Assembly: GCA_026982215.1 (NCBI GenBank)
Contig: JALSHN010000245.1
Coordinates: forward strand, 1 to 16,065
Origin: Gammaproteobacteria bacterium
GTDB lineage: Bacteria > Pseudomonadota > Gammaproteobacteria > S012-40
DNA: 16,065 nt
Direction of reading: 5' to 3'
A program made the position numbers and the translations under genes. The notes below the pieces were generated by a model, which was not told the origin of the DNA, did not search any database, and worked only from the letters and a program-made list of their open reading frames with translations. Positions 6,566-12,889 of the stretch are shown one piece after another. Position 1 is the first letter of the stretch. Each line of letters starts with the position of its first letter.

Positions 6566-7740
6566 AGACCGAGGCTGTCTCGACGATCGTTCCAGGCGAA
6601 TCCCGAGGGGGCGAGGCCGTGCACGCCCCGTCCCACCATCAGCACCTTGAACAGTTCGCCCATTTCGCCAGGAAGGGTGAGGCGCTTCACCTGTTGCGCC
6701 AGGCGCAGGTAGTCGTGCCCTTGGGTCTCGGCGAGCAGGCTTTCCAGCCCCAGACCGATGAGGAAGAAGGCCTGGGCGGTGTAGCCCAGCAGTTCCAGTC
6801 CCCCTCGCTGGGCGGCCTTGGCCAGGGCGGTGAAGTCCACGTGGGCGGTGATGTCCTGCAGGCCGGGATAGACGAAGGGATCGTCGTGGGCGTGGTGGCG
6901 GTAATGGCACATCAGGGTGCCTTGGTCGCGCTGGGGGTGGTAGAACTCGTGGGCCGGGAAGCCGTAGTCGATGACGATCACCGCGCCCCGGTGCAGGAGG
7001 GTGCCCAGGCTCTCCATCCAGGCCTCGCCCATCAGATTGACCTCGGTGAGGTAGGGGTGACGGCCCTCGGTGAGTTCGTCGATGACGGCGGCACGCGCCT
7101 CCAGGGCAGCGCTGGAGAGCGGTTCGGCCTGCCAGCGGAAACGCCCGTCCCAGCCGACCCAGGCCTCTCGGGGGCCGTCCTCGTCCAGCCACAGGCGGTG
7201 GATGGGCATGGCGTCCACCACCTCGTTGGCCAGGATCACCCCGGTGAACTGATCGGGGAGGGTGTCCAGCCAGTGGACGTGGGCCTCGGCCCACTCGGCC
7301 AGGGGTGAGGTGGCCAGGGTGGTGCGTTGTCGCTGGCGTAGATCGGGGCTGGGCTCAAGGATGAGATAGCGCTCGGGAAGGGCTTGGAGGGCCTGGAGTT
7401 CAGCGAGCAGGTCCCGGGCCATCACCCCGCTGCCGGCGCCGAATTCCAGGATCTCGCCACCGCTACGTTCCAGCACCTCCAGGCATTGCCGGGCCAGGCA
7501 GCGGGAGAACAGCGGCGAGAGCTCGGGGGCGGTGGTGAAGTCGCCGCCCTCGCCGAGCTTGTGGGCGCCGGCGGTATAATAGCCCAGGCCGGGGGCGTAG
7601 AGCGCCAGGTCCATGTAGTCGCGGAAGCTGATCCGCCCGCCGCGGGCGGCGATGGTATCGCGGATGTGGGCCACCAATGCCTCGCTGTGGGCCTGGGCGG
7701 CGGGGTCAGGAGTGGGCAGTCGGGCGGATCGGGGGATCAT
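6562..7740 (-). CDS. MidA/NDUFAF7-type SAM-dependent methyltransferase
   Basis: A 392-residue protein of the Methyltransf_28 (DUF185, MidA) family. The mitochondrial relative NDUFAF7 methylates an arginine of a complex I subunit; the bacterial substrate is less clear. The conserved region GEGGDFTTAPE at 63-73 and the SAM-binding loop EFGAGSG at 99-105 are present, and the length is typical. Its ATG is only 11 bases from the ATG of the divergent pteridine reductase, and no clear ribosome site precedes it. Its last four bases overlap the stop of the convergent vWA gene. Substrate is unknown; complex I assembly is a family-based guess. Confidence 0.9.
   Translation of the reverse strand: MIPRSARLPTPDPAAQAHSEALVAHIRDTIAARGGRISFRDYMDLALYAPGLGYYTAGAHKLGEGGDFTTAPELSPLFSRCLARQCLEVLERSGGEILEFGAGSGVMARDLLAELQALQALPERYLILEPSPDLRQRQRTTLATSPLAEWAEAHVHWLDTLPDQFTGVILANEVVDAMPIHRLWLDEDGPREAWVGWDGRFRWQAEPLSSAALEARAAVIDELTEGRHPYLTEVNLMGEAWMESLGTLLHRGAVIVIDYGFPAHEFYHPQRDQGTLMCHYRHHAHDDPFVYPGLQDITAHVDFTALAKAAQRGGLELLGYTAQAFFLIGLGLESLLAETQGHDYLRLAQQVKRLTLPGEMGELFKVLMVGRGVHGLAPSGFAWNDRRDSLGL
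7575..7580 (+). promoter_or_regulatory. Candidate -10 box for pteridine reductase, inside midA
   Basis: A perfect TATAAT lies on the plus strand inside the 5' part of the divergent midA gene, about 170 bases upstream of the pteridine reductase start. No good -35 hexamer is found at 16-18 bases, and the bases also encode the two tyrosines of LGYYTAG in MidA, so it may be coincidental. Confidence 0.2.
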
Positions 7741-7751
7741 GGGGGTGTCGA

Positions 7752-8504
7752 ATGGGTGAGAGGGAGGATTATAACCCGCCGGTGGTGCTGATCACTGGTG
7801 CCGCCCACCGGGTGGGGGCGGTCATCGCCCGCGAGCTGCATCACCACGGCATGCGGGTGGTGGTGCATTATCGCCGTTCGCGGGGGGCGGCGGAGCGGTT
7901 GTGCGCCGAGCTGGAGGCCGTGCGTCCCGATTCCGCCTGTGCCCTGGGGGCCGATCTGTTGTCGGCCGAGGCTCGCCAAGCGCTGGTGACGGCGGCCGTG
8001 AAACGCTGGGGTCGGCTGGATGCCTTGGTGAACAATGCCTCCAGCTTCTATCCCACCCCCTTGGCCGAGGCCGATGAATCTCAGTGGGAGGATTTGCTGG
8101 GTAGCAATCTCAAGGCACCGTTCTTCCTGGTTCAGGCCGCGGCCAATGAATTGGCCCGGCGTGGGGGGGCGGTGGTGAACATCGTCGATATCCACGCCGA
8201 GCGGCCGTTGAAGGGGCATCCCATCTATTCCATCGCCAAGGCCGGGTTGGTGATGCTCACCAAGTCGTTGGCCCGTGAACTGGCGCCGCGGGTGCGGGTA
8301 AATGCAGTGGCGCCGGGGGCGATCCTGTGGCCGGAGCGGCCGTTGGCGGAGGCGGCGCGGCGGCAGATCCTCGATCGCATCGCCTTGAAACGCCAGGGAC
8401 GTCCCGAGGACGTGGCCCGGGCGGTGCGTTATCTGATCGAGGAGGCGGATTACACCACCGGCCACGTGCTCACCGTGGACGGGGGGCGCAGTCTCGGTCA
8501 GTGA
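7752..8504 (+). CDS. folM: Pteridine reductase, SDR family (FolM-like)
   Basis: Short-chain dehydrogenase, 250 residues from the ATG at 7752. The cofactor loop is TGAAHRVG at 15-22, with Arg20 rather than the usual second glycine of SDRs, as in pteridine reductases. NNASSFYPTP at 94-103 is characteristic. The catalytic set is Asp146, Tyr159 and Lys163, with the spacing of Leishmania PTR1 (Asp181, Tyr194, Lys198); ordinary SDRs have Ser in place of the Asp. It probably reduces dihydropterins or dihydrofolate with NADPH in the cytoplasm. It is convergent with folB-folK, overlapping the end of folK by 35 bases, which supports a pterin role. A longer open frame reaches upstream but would run into midA. 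The folM name rests on family similarity. Confidence 0.88.
   Translation: MGEREDYNPPVVLITGAAHRVGAVIARELHHHGMRVVVHYRRSRGAAERLCAELEAVRPDSACALGADLLSAEARQALVTAAVKRWGRLDALVNNASSFYPTPLAEADESQWEDLLGSNLKAPFFLVQAAANELARRGGAVVNIVDIHAERPLKGHPIYSIAKAGLVMLTKSLARELAPRVRVNAVAPGAILWPERPLAEAARRQILDRIALKRQGRPEDVARAVRYLIEEADYTTGHVLTVDGGRSLGQ
7768..7773 (-). promoter_or_regulatory. Candidate -10 box for midA, inside the pteridine reductase gene
   Basis: TATAAT reads on the minus strand at 7773-7768, about 28 bases upstream of the midA ATG, which would give a leader of about 20 bases. A convincing -35 element is not visible 16-18 bases upstream. The position, within the first codons of the divergent gene, is plausible because only 11 bases separate the two start codons. 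Confidence 0.35.
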
Positions 8505-8982
8505 GCGTTACCCGCTCCAGGGCCGTGGGGTCGTAGTCCAGCCGTGCCAGGAGCCGCGCCAGGGGGGCGCCCTCGGTGGGGTGGATCAGCTCGGGGGCCA
8601 GGTCACACAGGGGGACCAGCACGAAGGCCTGGGTGAGGATCTCCGGACGGGGGAGGATCAGCCGCCCGTCCTCGAGCACGATGTCACCGTGGAGCAGCAG
8701 GTCGATGTCGATGGTGCGCGAGGAAAAACGGGGGCCGTCCCGTCGCCGTCCCAGGGCCTGTTCGATGGCGTCCAGCCGCTCGTGAATGGCCTGGGGGGGA
8801 AGCGCGCTGGGAAAGGCCACCGCCAGGTTGAGGAAGGGATCTCCTTGGAACCCTACGGCCTGGGTACGGTAGATGGGGGAGACCTCCAGCGGGCCGAATG
8901 CCGCTTCCAGGGCGCTGAGGGCGGCCTGGATGTGACGCTCGGGCTCGATATTGGAGCCCAGACTGAGGAACACCCGGGGCAT
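8470..8982 (-). CDS. folK: 2-amino-4-hydroxy-6-hydroxymethyldihydropteridine diphosphokinase
   Basis: HPPK transfers pyrophosphate from ATP to 6-hydroxymethyl-7,8-dihydropterin, preparing it for condensation with p-aminobenzoate by FolP. The 170-residue protein begins with the family pattern LSLGSNIEP, carries RTQAVGFQGDPFLNLAV at 39-55, and has the magnesium-binding RTIDIDLLL at 89-97 (Asp92 and Asp94). The stop of folB and the start of folK share one base (TGATG), so the two are translationally coupled. The 3' end overlaps the convergent pteridine reductase gene by 35 bases. The C-terminal 15 or so residues lie in or near this overlap and look non-conserved. Confidence 0.96.
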   Translation of the reverse strand: MPRVFLSLGSNIEPERHIQAALSALEAAFGPLEVSPIYRTQAVGFQGDPFLNLAVAFPSALPPQAIHERLDAIEQALGRRRDGPRFSSRTIDIDLLLHGDIVLEDGRLILPRPEILTQAFVLVPLCDLAPELIHPTEGAPLARLLARLDYDPTALERVTLTDRDCAPRPR

Positions 8983-9338
8983 CAGGGACGCTCGCCACGT
9001 TCGATGATCACGCCCACGTCCTGGGCACCCCGGATGGCGCCGGGCTTGCTCACCCGTAGCCGCAGCCAGGGGACGGCGAATTCCTCCAGCACCAAGTGGG
9101 CGATGCGTTCGGCCAGCGTCTCCACCAATTGGAATTCGCTGGCCTCCACGAAGGCGATGATGCGCTTGGCCACTGCCTTGTAGTCCAGGGCGTGGTCGAT
9201 GTGGTCGGACTCGGCGGCCCGGCGGATGTCCCAGCCCATTTCCAGGTCCAGGCTCACCGTCTGGCGGATGGCACGCTCCCAGGGGAAGATGCCGATGACG
9301 GTGTCGATGCGCAGATCACGTAGATAGATGATGTCCAT
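8982..9338 (-). CDS. folB: Dihydroneopterin aldolase
   Basis: Converts 7,8-dihydroneopterin to 6-hydroxymethyl-7,8-dihydropterin and glycolaldehyde, the step before FolK. The 118-residue protein (122 in E. coli) starts MDIIYLRDLRIDTVIGI. Likely active-site residues are Glu21, Tyr53, Glu73 in LVETLAERIA and Lys98 in VSKPGAI. The ATG at 9338 fits family length; an upstream in-frame extension to 9479 is Pro/Arg-rich and lies over plsY. No strong ribosome site is visible. It is the first gene of the folB-folK pair and is divergent from plsY. Confidence 0.96.
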   Translation of the reverse strand: MDIIYLRDLRIDTVIGIFPWERAIRQTVSLDLEMGWDIRRAAESDHIDHALDYKAVAKRIIAFVEASEFQLVETLAERIAHLVLEEFAVPWLRLRVSKPGAIRGAQDVGVIIERGERP

Positions 9339-9367
9339 GGGGAAAATCGGCCGTTGTCGGGGGCGGT

Positions 9368-9373
9368 TATAAT
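9368..9373 (+). promoter_or_regulatory. Candidate plsY promoter -10 box
   Basis: A perfect TATAAT lies in the 74-base divergent gap between folB and plsY, about 40 bases before the plsY ATG. The -35 position is poor. On the opposite strand the same bases give TATAAC (9371-9366), a possible folB -10, so the two promoters may overlap. AAGGTG at 9402-9407 is a fitting ribosome site for plsY. Confidence 0.45.
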
Positions 9374-9412
9374 GGCACAGCCGCAGGGGCGGCGAGAACC
9401 GAAGGTGACGGG

Positions 9413-10000
9413 ATGAGTGTCTTGTGGTTGTTGGGGGCCTATCTGGCCGGGTCGCTATCCAGTGCGGTGTTGGTGGCAAAGGCCATGGGCCTGCCCGATC
9501 CCCGGACGGTGGGGTCGGGCAATCCCGGGGCCACCAATGTGTTGCGCGTGGGCGGCAAAAAGGCCGCGGCCCTGACCTTGCTGGGGGATGTCCTCAAGGG
9601 AGTGATCCCGGTGTTGCTGGGGCGGCTGGCCGGATTGCCCGAACCGTTGTTGGCGGGGATGGCGCTGGCCGCCTTCTTGGGGCATCTCTATCCGCTGTTC
9701 TTCGGCTTCAAGGGCGGCAAGGGGGTGGCCACCGCCTTTGGGGTGATGATCGCCGGTGCCCCGATGCTGGGCCTGGCGGTGTTGGGGACCTGGATTGCGA
9801 TGTTCGCCGTCAGCCGCATTTCCTCGCTCTCCGCGCTCACAGCCGCCCTTTTGGCCCCGTTGTATGCCTGGTGGCTGAAGCTGCCGCCGGTGTGGTGGTA
9901 TACCGTGGCTGCGGTGACGGTGCTGGTGTTGTGGCGTCACCGCAGCAATATCCGTCAGTTGCTCTCGGGGCGGGAGAAACGCATCGACCTGCGCCGTTGA
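9413..10000 (+). CDS. plsY: Glycerol-3-phosphate acyltransferase PlsY
   Basis: Integral inner-membrane enzyme that acylates glycerol 3-phosphate from acyl-phosphate, giving lysophosphatidic acid, the first step of phospholipid synthesis. The 195 residues contain about five membrane helices and the family's cytoplasmic motifs: GSGNPGATNV at 34-43 and GHLYPLFFGFKGGKGVAT at 90-107. Length matches E. coli YgiH/PlsY (205). AAGGTG lies 5 bases before the ATG. The divergent pairing with folB is common in gammaproteobacteria. Confidence 0.97.
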   Translation: MSVLWLLGAYLAGSLSSAVLVAKAMGLPDPRTVGSGNPGATNVLRVGGKKAAALTLLGDVLKGVIPVLLGRLAGLPEPLLAGMALAAFLGHLYPLFFGFKGGKGVATAFGVMIAGAPMLGLAVLGTWIAMFAVSRISSLSALTAALLAPLYAWWLKLPPVWWYTVAAVTVLVLWRHRSNIRQLLSGREKRIDLRR

Positions 10001-10014
10001 GCGGTATTTTGTTT

Positions 10015-10020
10015 TAGAAT
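10015..10020 (+). promoter_or_regulatory. Candidate argS promoter -10 box
   Basis: TAGAAT lies in an AT-rich patch (10004-10021) of the 55-base plsY-argS gap, 36 bases before the argS start. A matching -35 hexamer is not evident; the TTGAGC at 9997-10002 is too close. argS may alternatively be read through from plsY. Confidence 0.3.
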
Positions 10021-10055
10021 TCGGCCCTTTTCCTTCCTCCCTCGGGAGAACGAGC

Positions 10056-11813
10056 TTGAAAGATCACATCCAGACCCTGTTGAGCGCCGCCCTGGATCGT
10101 TTGCGTGACCAGGGCTTGATCCCTGCCGATACCGAGGTGGCGGTGCATGTGGAACGGACCCGTGACCGCCGCCATGGTGATTTCGCCACCAATCTGGCCA
10201 TGGCGCTGGCGCGGCCGGCGCGGCGCAATCCCCGGGAGATCGCCCAGGCCTTGGTGGCGGCCCTGCCGTCGTCCCCCGAGATCGAGCGGGTGGAGATCGC
10301 CGGTCCCGGGTTCATCAATTTCACCCTGGTGCCCGAGGCCTGGCCGCGGGTGGTGAGTCACATCCTGGAGGCCGGAGAGGCCTATGGCCGTTCGGACATC
10401 GGTGCCGGGCGACGGGTGCAGGTGGAGTTCGTCTCCGCCAATCCTACCGGGCCGCTGCACGTGGGCCATGGCCGCGGTGCCGCCTATGGGGCGGCGGTGG
10501 CCGATCTGCTGGCCGCGGTGGGTTATCAGGTGCACCGCGAGTATTACGTCAACGATGCCGGGCGGCAGATGAACATCCTGGCGGTGAGCGTGTGGCTGCG
10601 CTATCTGGAGGCCTGCGGTGAGACGGTGCCTTTTCCCAGCAACGGCTATCGTGGGGACTATGTGCGCGGGATCGCCGCCCGCCTGCGCGAGGCGGTGGGT
10701 GAGCGGCTGTGCCGGCCCGCAGGGGAGGTGTTCGCCGATCTGCCGCCCGATGCCCCGCAAGGGGACAAGGAGGTCCATATCGATGCCCTCATCGCCCGGG
10801 CCAAGGCCCTGTTGGGCGAGGCCGAGTGGCGCGAGGTGTTCGATCTGGGGCTCTCGGCCATCCTCGAGGACATCCGCGAGGACCTGGAGGCCTTCGGGGT
10901 GGTCTATGAAGCGTGGTTCTCCGAGCGTTCACTGGTGGCCTCGGGGGCGGTGGAGCGGGCGGTGGAGCGCCTGCGCGAGGGTGGTCACACCTATGAGAAA
11001 GGCGGTGCCCTGTGGTTCCGTTCCAGTGCCTTCGGTGATGAGAAGGACCGGGTCTTGATCCGTGACAACGGCGAGCCCACCTATTTTGCCTCCGATGTGG
11101 CCTATCACCTGGAGAAATTCGAGCGGGGCTTCGAGCATGTGATCGACATCTGGGGGGCGGATCATCACGGTTATGTGCCGCGGGTGCGCGCCGCGCTGCA
11201 GGCCCTGGGCTGCGATGTCGATCGCTTCGAGGTGTTGCTGGTGCAGTTCGCGGTGCTCTATCGCGGTGGCGAGAAGGTACAGATGTCCACCCGTTCGGGG
11301 GAATTCGTCACCCTGCGCCAGTTGCGCGAGGAGGTGGGAACCGATGCGGCGCGTTTTTTCTACGTGATGCGCCGCTGTGAGCAGCATCTGGACTTCGATC
11401 TCGATCTGGCCAAGTCGCAATCCGCCGACAACCCGGTCTATTACATCCAGTACGCCCATGCCCGGGTGTGCAGTGTGTTCCGTCAGGCGCGGGAGAAAGG
11501 TTTGGTGTGGGACCGTGTCCGCGGTGAGGCCAACCTGCATCGCCTGGTGGAAGGCCACGAACAGGCCCTGTTCGAGCGTCTGTCGCGCTATCCCGAGCTG
11601 GTGGAGGCCGCCGCGCTGGCCCGGGAACCCCATCAGATCGCCCATTATCTGCGCGAGCTGGCCAACGATTTCCACACCTATTACAACGCCCACCCCTTCC
11701 TGGTGGAGGAGGCCGAGCTGCGCGATGCCCGTCTGTGTCTCATCGAGGCGGTGCGTCAGGTGATCGCCAACGGTCTCGGTTTGCTGGGCGTTTCGGCGCC
11801 TGAGTCGATGTAG
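10056..11813 (+). CDS. argS: Arginyl-tRNA synthetase
   Basis: Class I aminoacyl-tRNA synthetase that charges tRNA-Arg. It has 585 residues (577 in E. coli). The start is TTG at 10056, supported by GGGAG at 10044-10048 and by the expected N-terminus MKDHIQTLLSAAL. The N-terminal additional domain spans about 1-115, the HIGH motif is HVGH at 135-138, and the KMSKS-equivalent is QMSTRSGEFV at 409-418. The DALR anticodon-binding domain fills the last 130 residues. The gene ends ATG-TAG and the next ATG follows directly, so the SPOR gene is tightly linked, an arrangement common in gammaproteobacteria. Confidence 0.98.
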   Translation: MKDHIQTLLSAALDRLRDQGLIPADTEVAVHVERTRDRRHGDFATNLAMALARPARRNPREIAQALVAALPSSPEIERVEIAGPGFINFTLVPEAWPRVVSHILEAGEAYGRSDIGAGRRVQVEFVSANPTGPLHVGHGRGAAYGAAVADLLAAVGYQVHREYYVNDAGRQMNILAVSVWLRYLEACGETVPFPSNGYRGDYVRGIAARLREAVGERLCRPAGEVFADLPPDAPQGDKEVHIDALIARAKALLGEAEWREVFDLGLSAILEDIREDLEAFGVVYEAWFSERSLVASGAVERAVERLREGGHTYEKGGALWFRSSAFGDEKDRVLIRDNGEPTYFASDVAYHLEKFERGFEHVIDIWGADHHGYVPRVRAALQALGCDVDRFEVLLVQFAVLYRGGEKVQMSTRSGEFVTLRQLREEVGTDAARFFYVMRRCEQHLDFDLDLAKSQSADNPVYYIQYAHARVCSVFRQAREKGLVWDRVRGEANLHRLVEGHEQALFERLSRYPELVEAAALAREPHQIAHYLRELANDFHTYYNAHPFLVEEAELRDARLCLIEAVRQVIANGLGLLGVSAPESM

Positions 11814-12416
11814 ATGGTGAGTGATTTCAAGCCGGCGCCGCGCAACAAGGGCGGCAAGAAGAAAGGTGCCACTGCGGTCAAGCCGCCGGCGCGTGTCGCC
11901 TCGCCCTGCTGGAGCGGTTTCGCCGCCGGACTGGCCCTGGGTTTGCTGGTGGCGGGCTTGGTGTATCTCAATCTCCGCGTGCCGCAGACACCGGGGGAGC
12001 GGGTGGAGATCCCGCGGGAGCCGGTGGAGCAGGCTGAGGGGCGTTTTCAGTTCTATACCTTGTTGCCGGAGATGGAGGTGGTAGTGCCGGAACCGGAGCC
12101 CGCGCCGGCGCAGGGCGAGGGTTCGCCGCCGGCGGATCAGGCGGCGGCGCCGGCGGTGGCCAAGGTGACCCGTCCGGGGGTCTATGTGTTGCAGGCGGGG
12201 TCTTTCCGGCGTCAGGCCGATGCCGAGCGTCGCAAGGCCGAGCTGGCCTTGCTGGGGATCTATTCCACCGTCCAGGCGGTGACGCTGGATAATGGGGAGA
12301 CCTGGTATCGGGTGCGCATCGGGCCGTTCGCACAGTTGGACGAACTCAACGAGGCGCGGGCCTTGTTGCAGGAAAATGGGGTGGACACCCTGTTGGTGCG
12401 TCTCAAACGGGGTTGA
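11814..12416 (+). CDS. SPOR domain-containing, FtsN-like membrane protein
   Basis: A 200-residue bitopic protein: a basic N-terminus (NKGGKKK at 11-17), one helix at about 35-53, a Pro/Glu/Ala-rich periplasmic linker with FYTLLPEMEVVVPEPEP at 80-96, and a C-terminal SPOR domain at about 121-197 beginning VYVLQAGSF. SPOR domains bind denuded septal peptidoglycan, so a role at the division site is likely. FtsN itself is larger. The ATG abuts the argS stop, suggesting coupled translation; a GTG one codon later is an alternative start. Confidence 0.9.
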   Translation: MVSDFKPAPRNKGGKKKGATAVKPPARVASPCWSGFAAGLALGLLVAGLVYLNLRVPQTPGERVEIPREPVEQAEGRFQFYTLLPEMEVVVPEPEPAPAQGEGSPPADQAAAPAVAKVTRPGVYVLQAGSFRRQADAERRKAELALLGIYSTVQAVTLDNGETWYRVRIGPFAQLDELNEARALLQENGVDTLLVRLKRG

Positions 12417-12444
12417 ACGAGACGGCCCTTGGAGGAGGTGAACG

Positions 12445-12882
12445 ATGAGACGGTTGGTGATGGTGTGGCTGGCGCTGCTGGGGTTGGCGGGTTGTGTCAG
12501 TCCCAGTGTGCCGTTGGAGGCGGTGGTGGAGCAGGGCAATGCCTACATGAGTGCCTATCAGCGCTGGGACAGGGAGACGATGGCGCGGTTCTATTCGCCC
12601 AAGATGTTCTCGGCCATGCCCGAGGAGGCCTGGTGGGAGAATCTGGAGGACAAGCGGCGCCAGCTGGGGGCGTTGAAGTCGTTCAGCCTGATGAACAAGA
12701 GCAAGGATACCCGTTTCAGCGGGGTGTTCTTCATTTTGCAGTACAAGACCGTCTATGAGCGCGGCGAGGGACGGGAGATCGTCACCTTCGTGGAGCCGGT
12801 GGAGGAGGGGGGAAGGGTGAAGATCTTCGCCCACACCATTCAGATCAAGCGGTTGTTCCGCCAGCCATCCGAAGGCCGGTGA
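12445..12882 (+). CDS. Small lipoprotein, DUF4019-like
   Basis: A 145-residue protein with a lipoprotein signal peptide: positive Arg2-Arg3, a hydrophobic core, and lipobox LAGC at 14-17 with Cys17 as the lipidated residue. The mature part contains QLGALKSF and FILQYKTVYERG followed by a strand-rich end, resembling DUF4019/NTF2-like small secreted proteins. Function is unknown. A strong AGGAGG at 12433-12438 precedes the ATG. It is the last gene of the argS run and ends 5 bases from the convergent recQ stop. Confidence 0.82.
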   Translation: MRRLVMVWLALLGLAGCVSPSVPLEAVVEQGNAYMSAYQRWDRETMARFYSPKMFSAMPEEAWWENLEDKRRQLGALKSFSLMNKSKDTRFSGVFFILQYKTVYERGEGREIVTFVEPVEEGGRVKIFAHTIQIKRLFRQPSEGR

Positions 12883-12889
12883 GGCCTTC
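12871..12889. terminator. Candidate bidirectional hairpin between lipoprotein gene and recQ
   Basis: GAAGGCC (12871-12877) and GGCCTTC (12883-12889) are perfect inverted arms with a five-base loop. The hairpin covers the lipoprotein stop codon and reaches into the recQ stop codon. It lacks a T-tract on either side, so an intrinsic terminator is uncertain. Confidence 0.4.

Noticed and set aside
10929..12539. Long open frame on the minus strand (536 codons) opposite argS and the SPOR gene
   Set aside because: It is antisense to strongly conserved argS, is rich in His, Gln, Arg and Leu with no family motif, and is typical of stop-poor antisense frames in GC-rich DNA.
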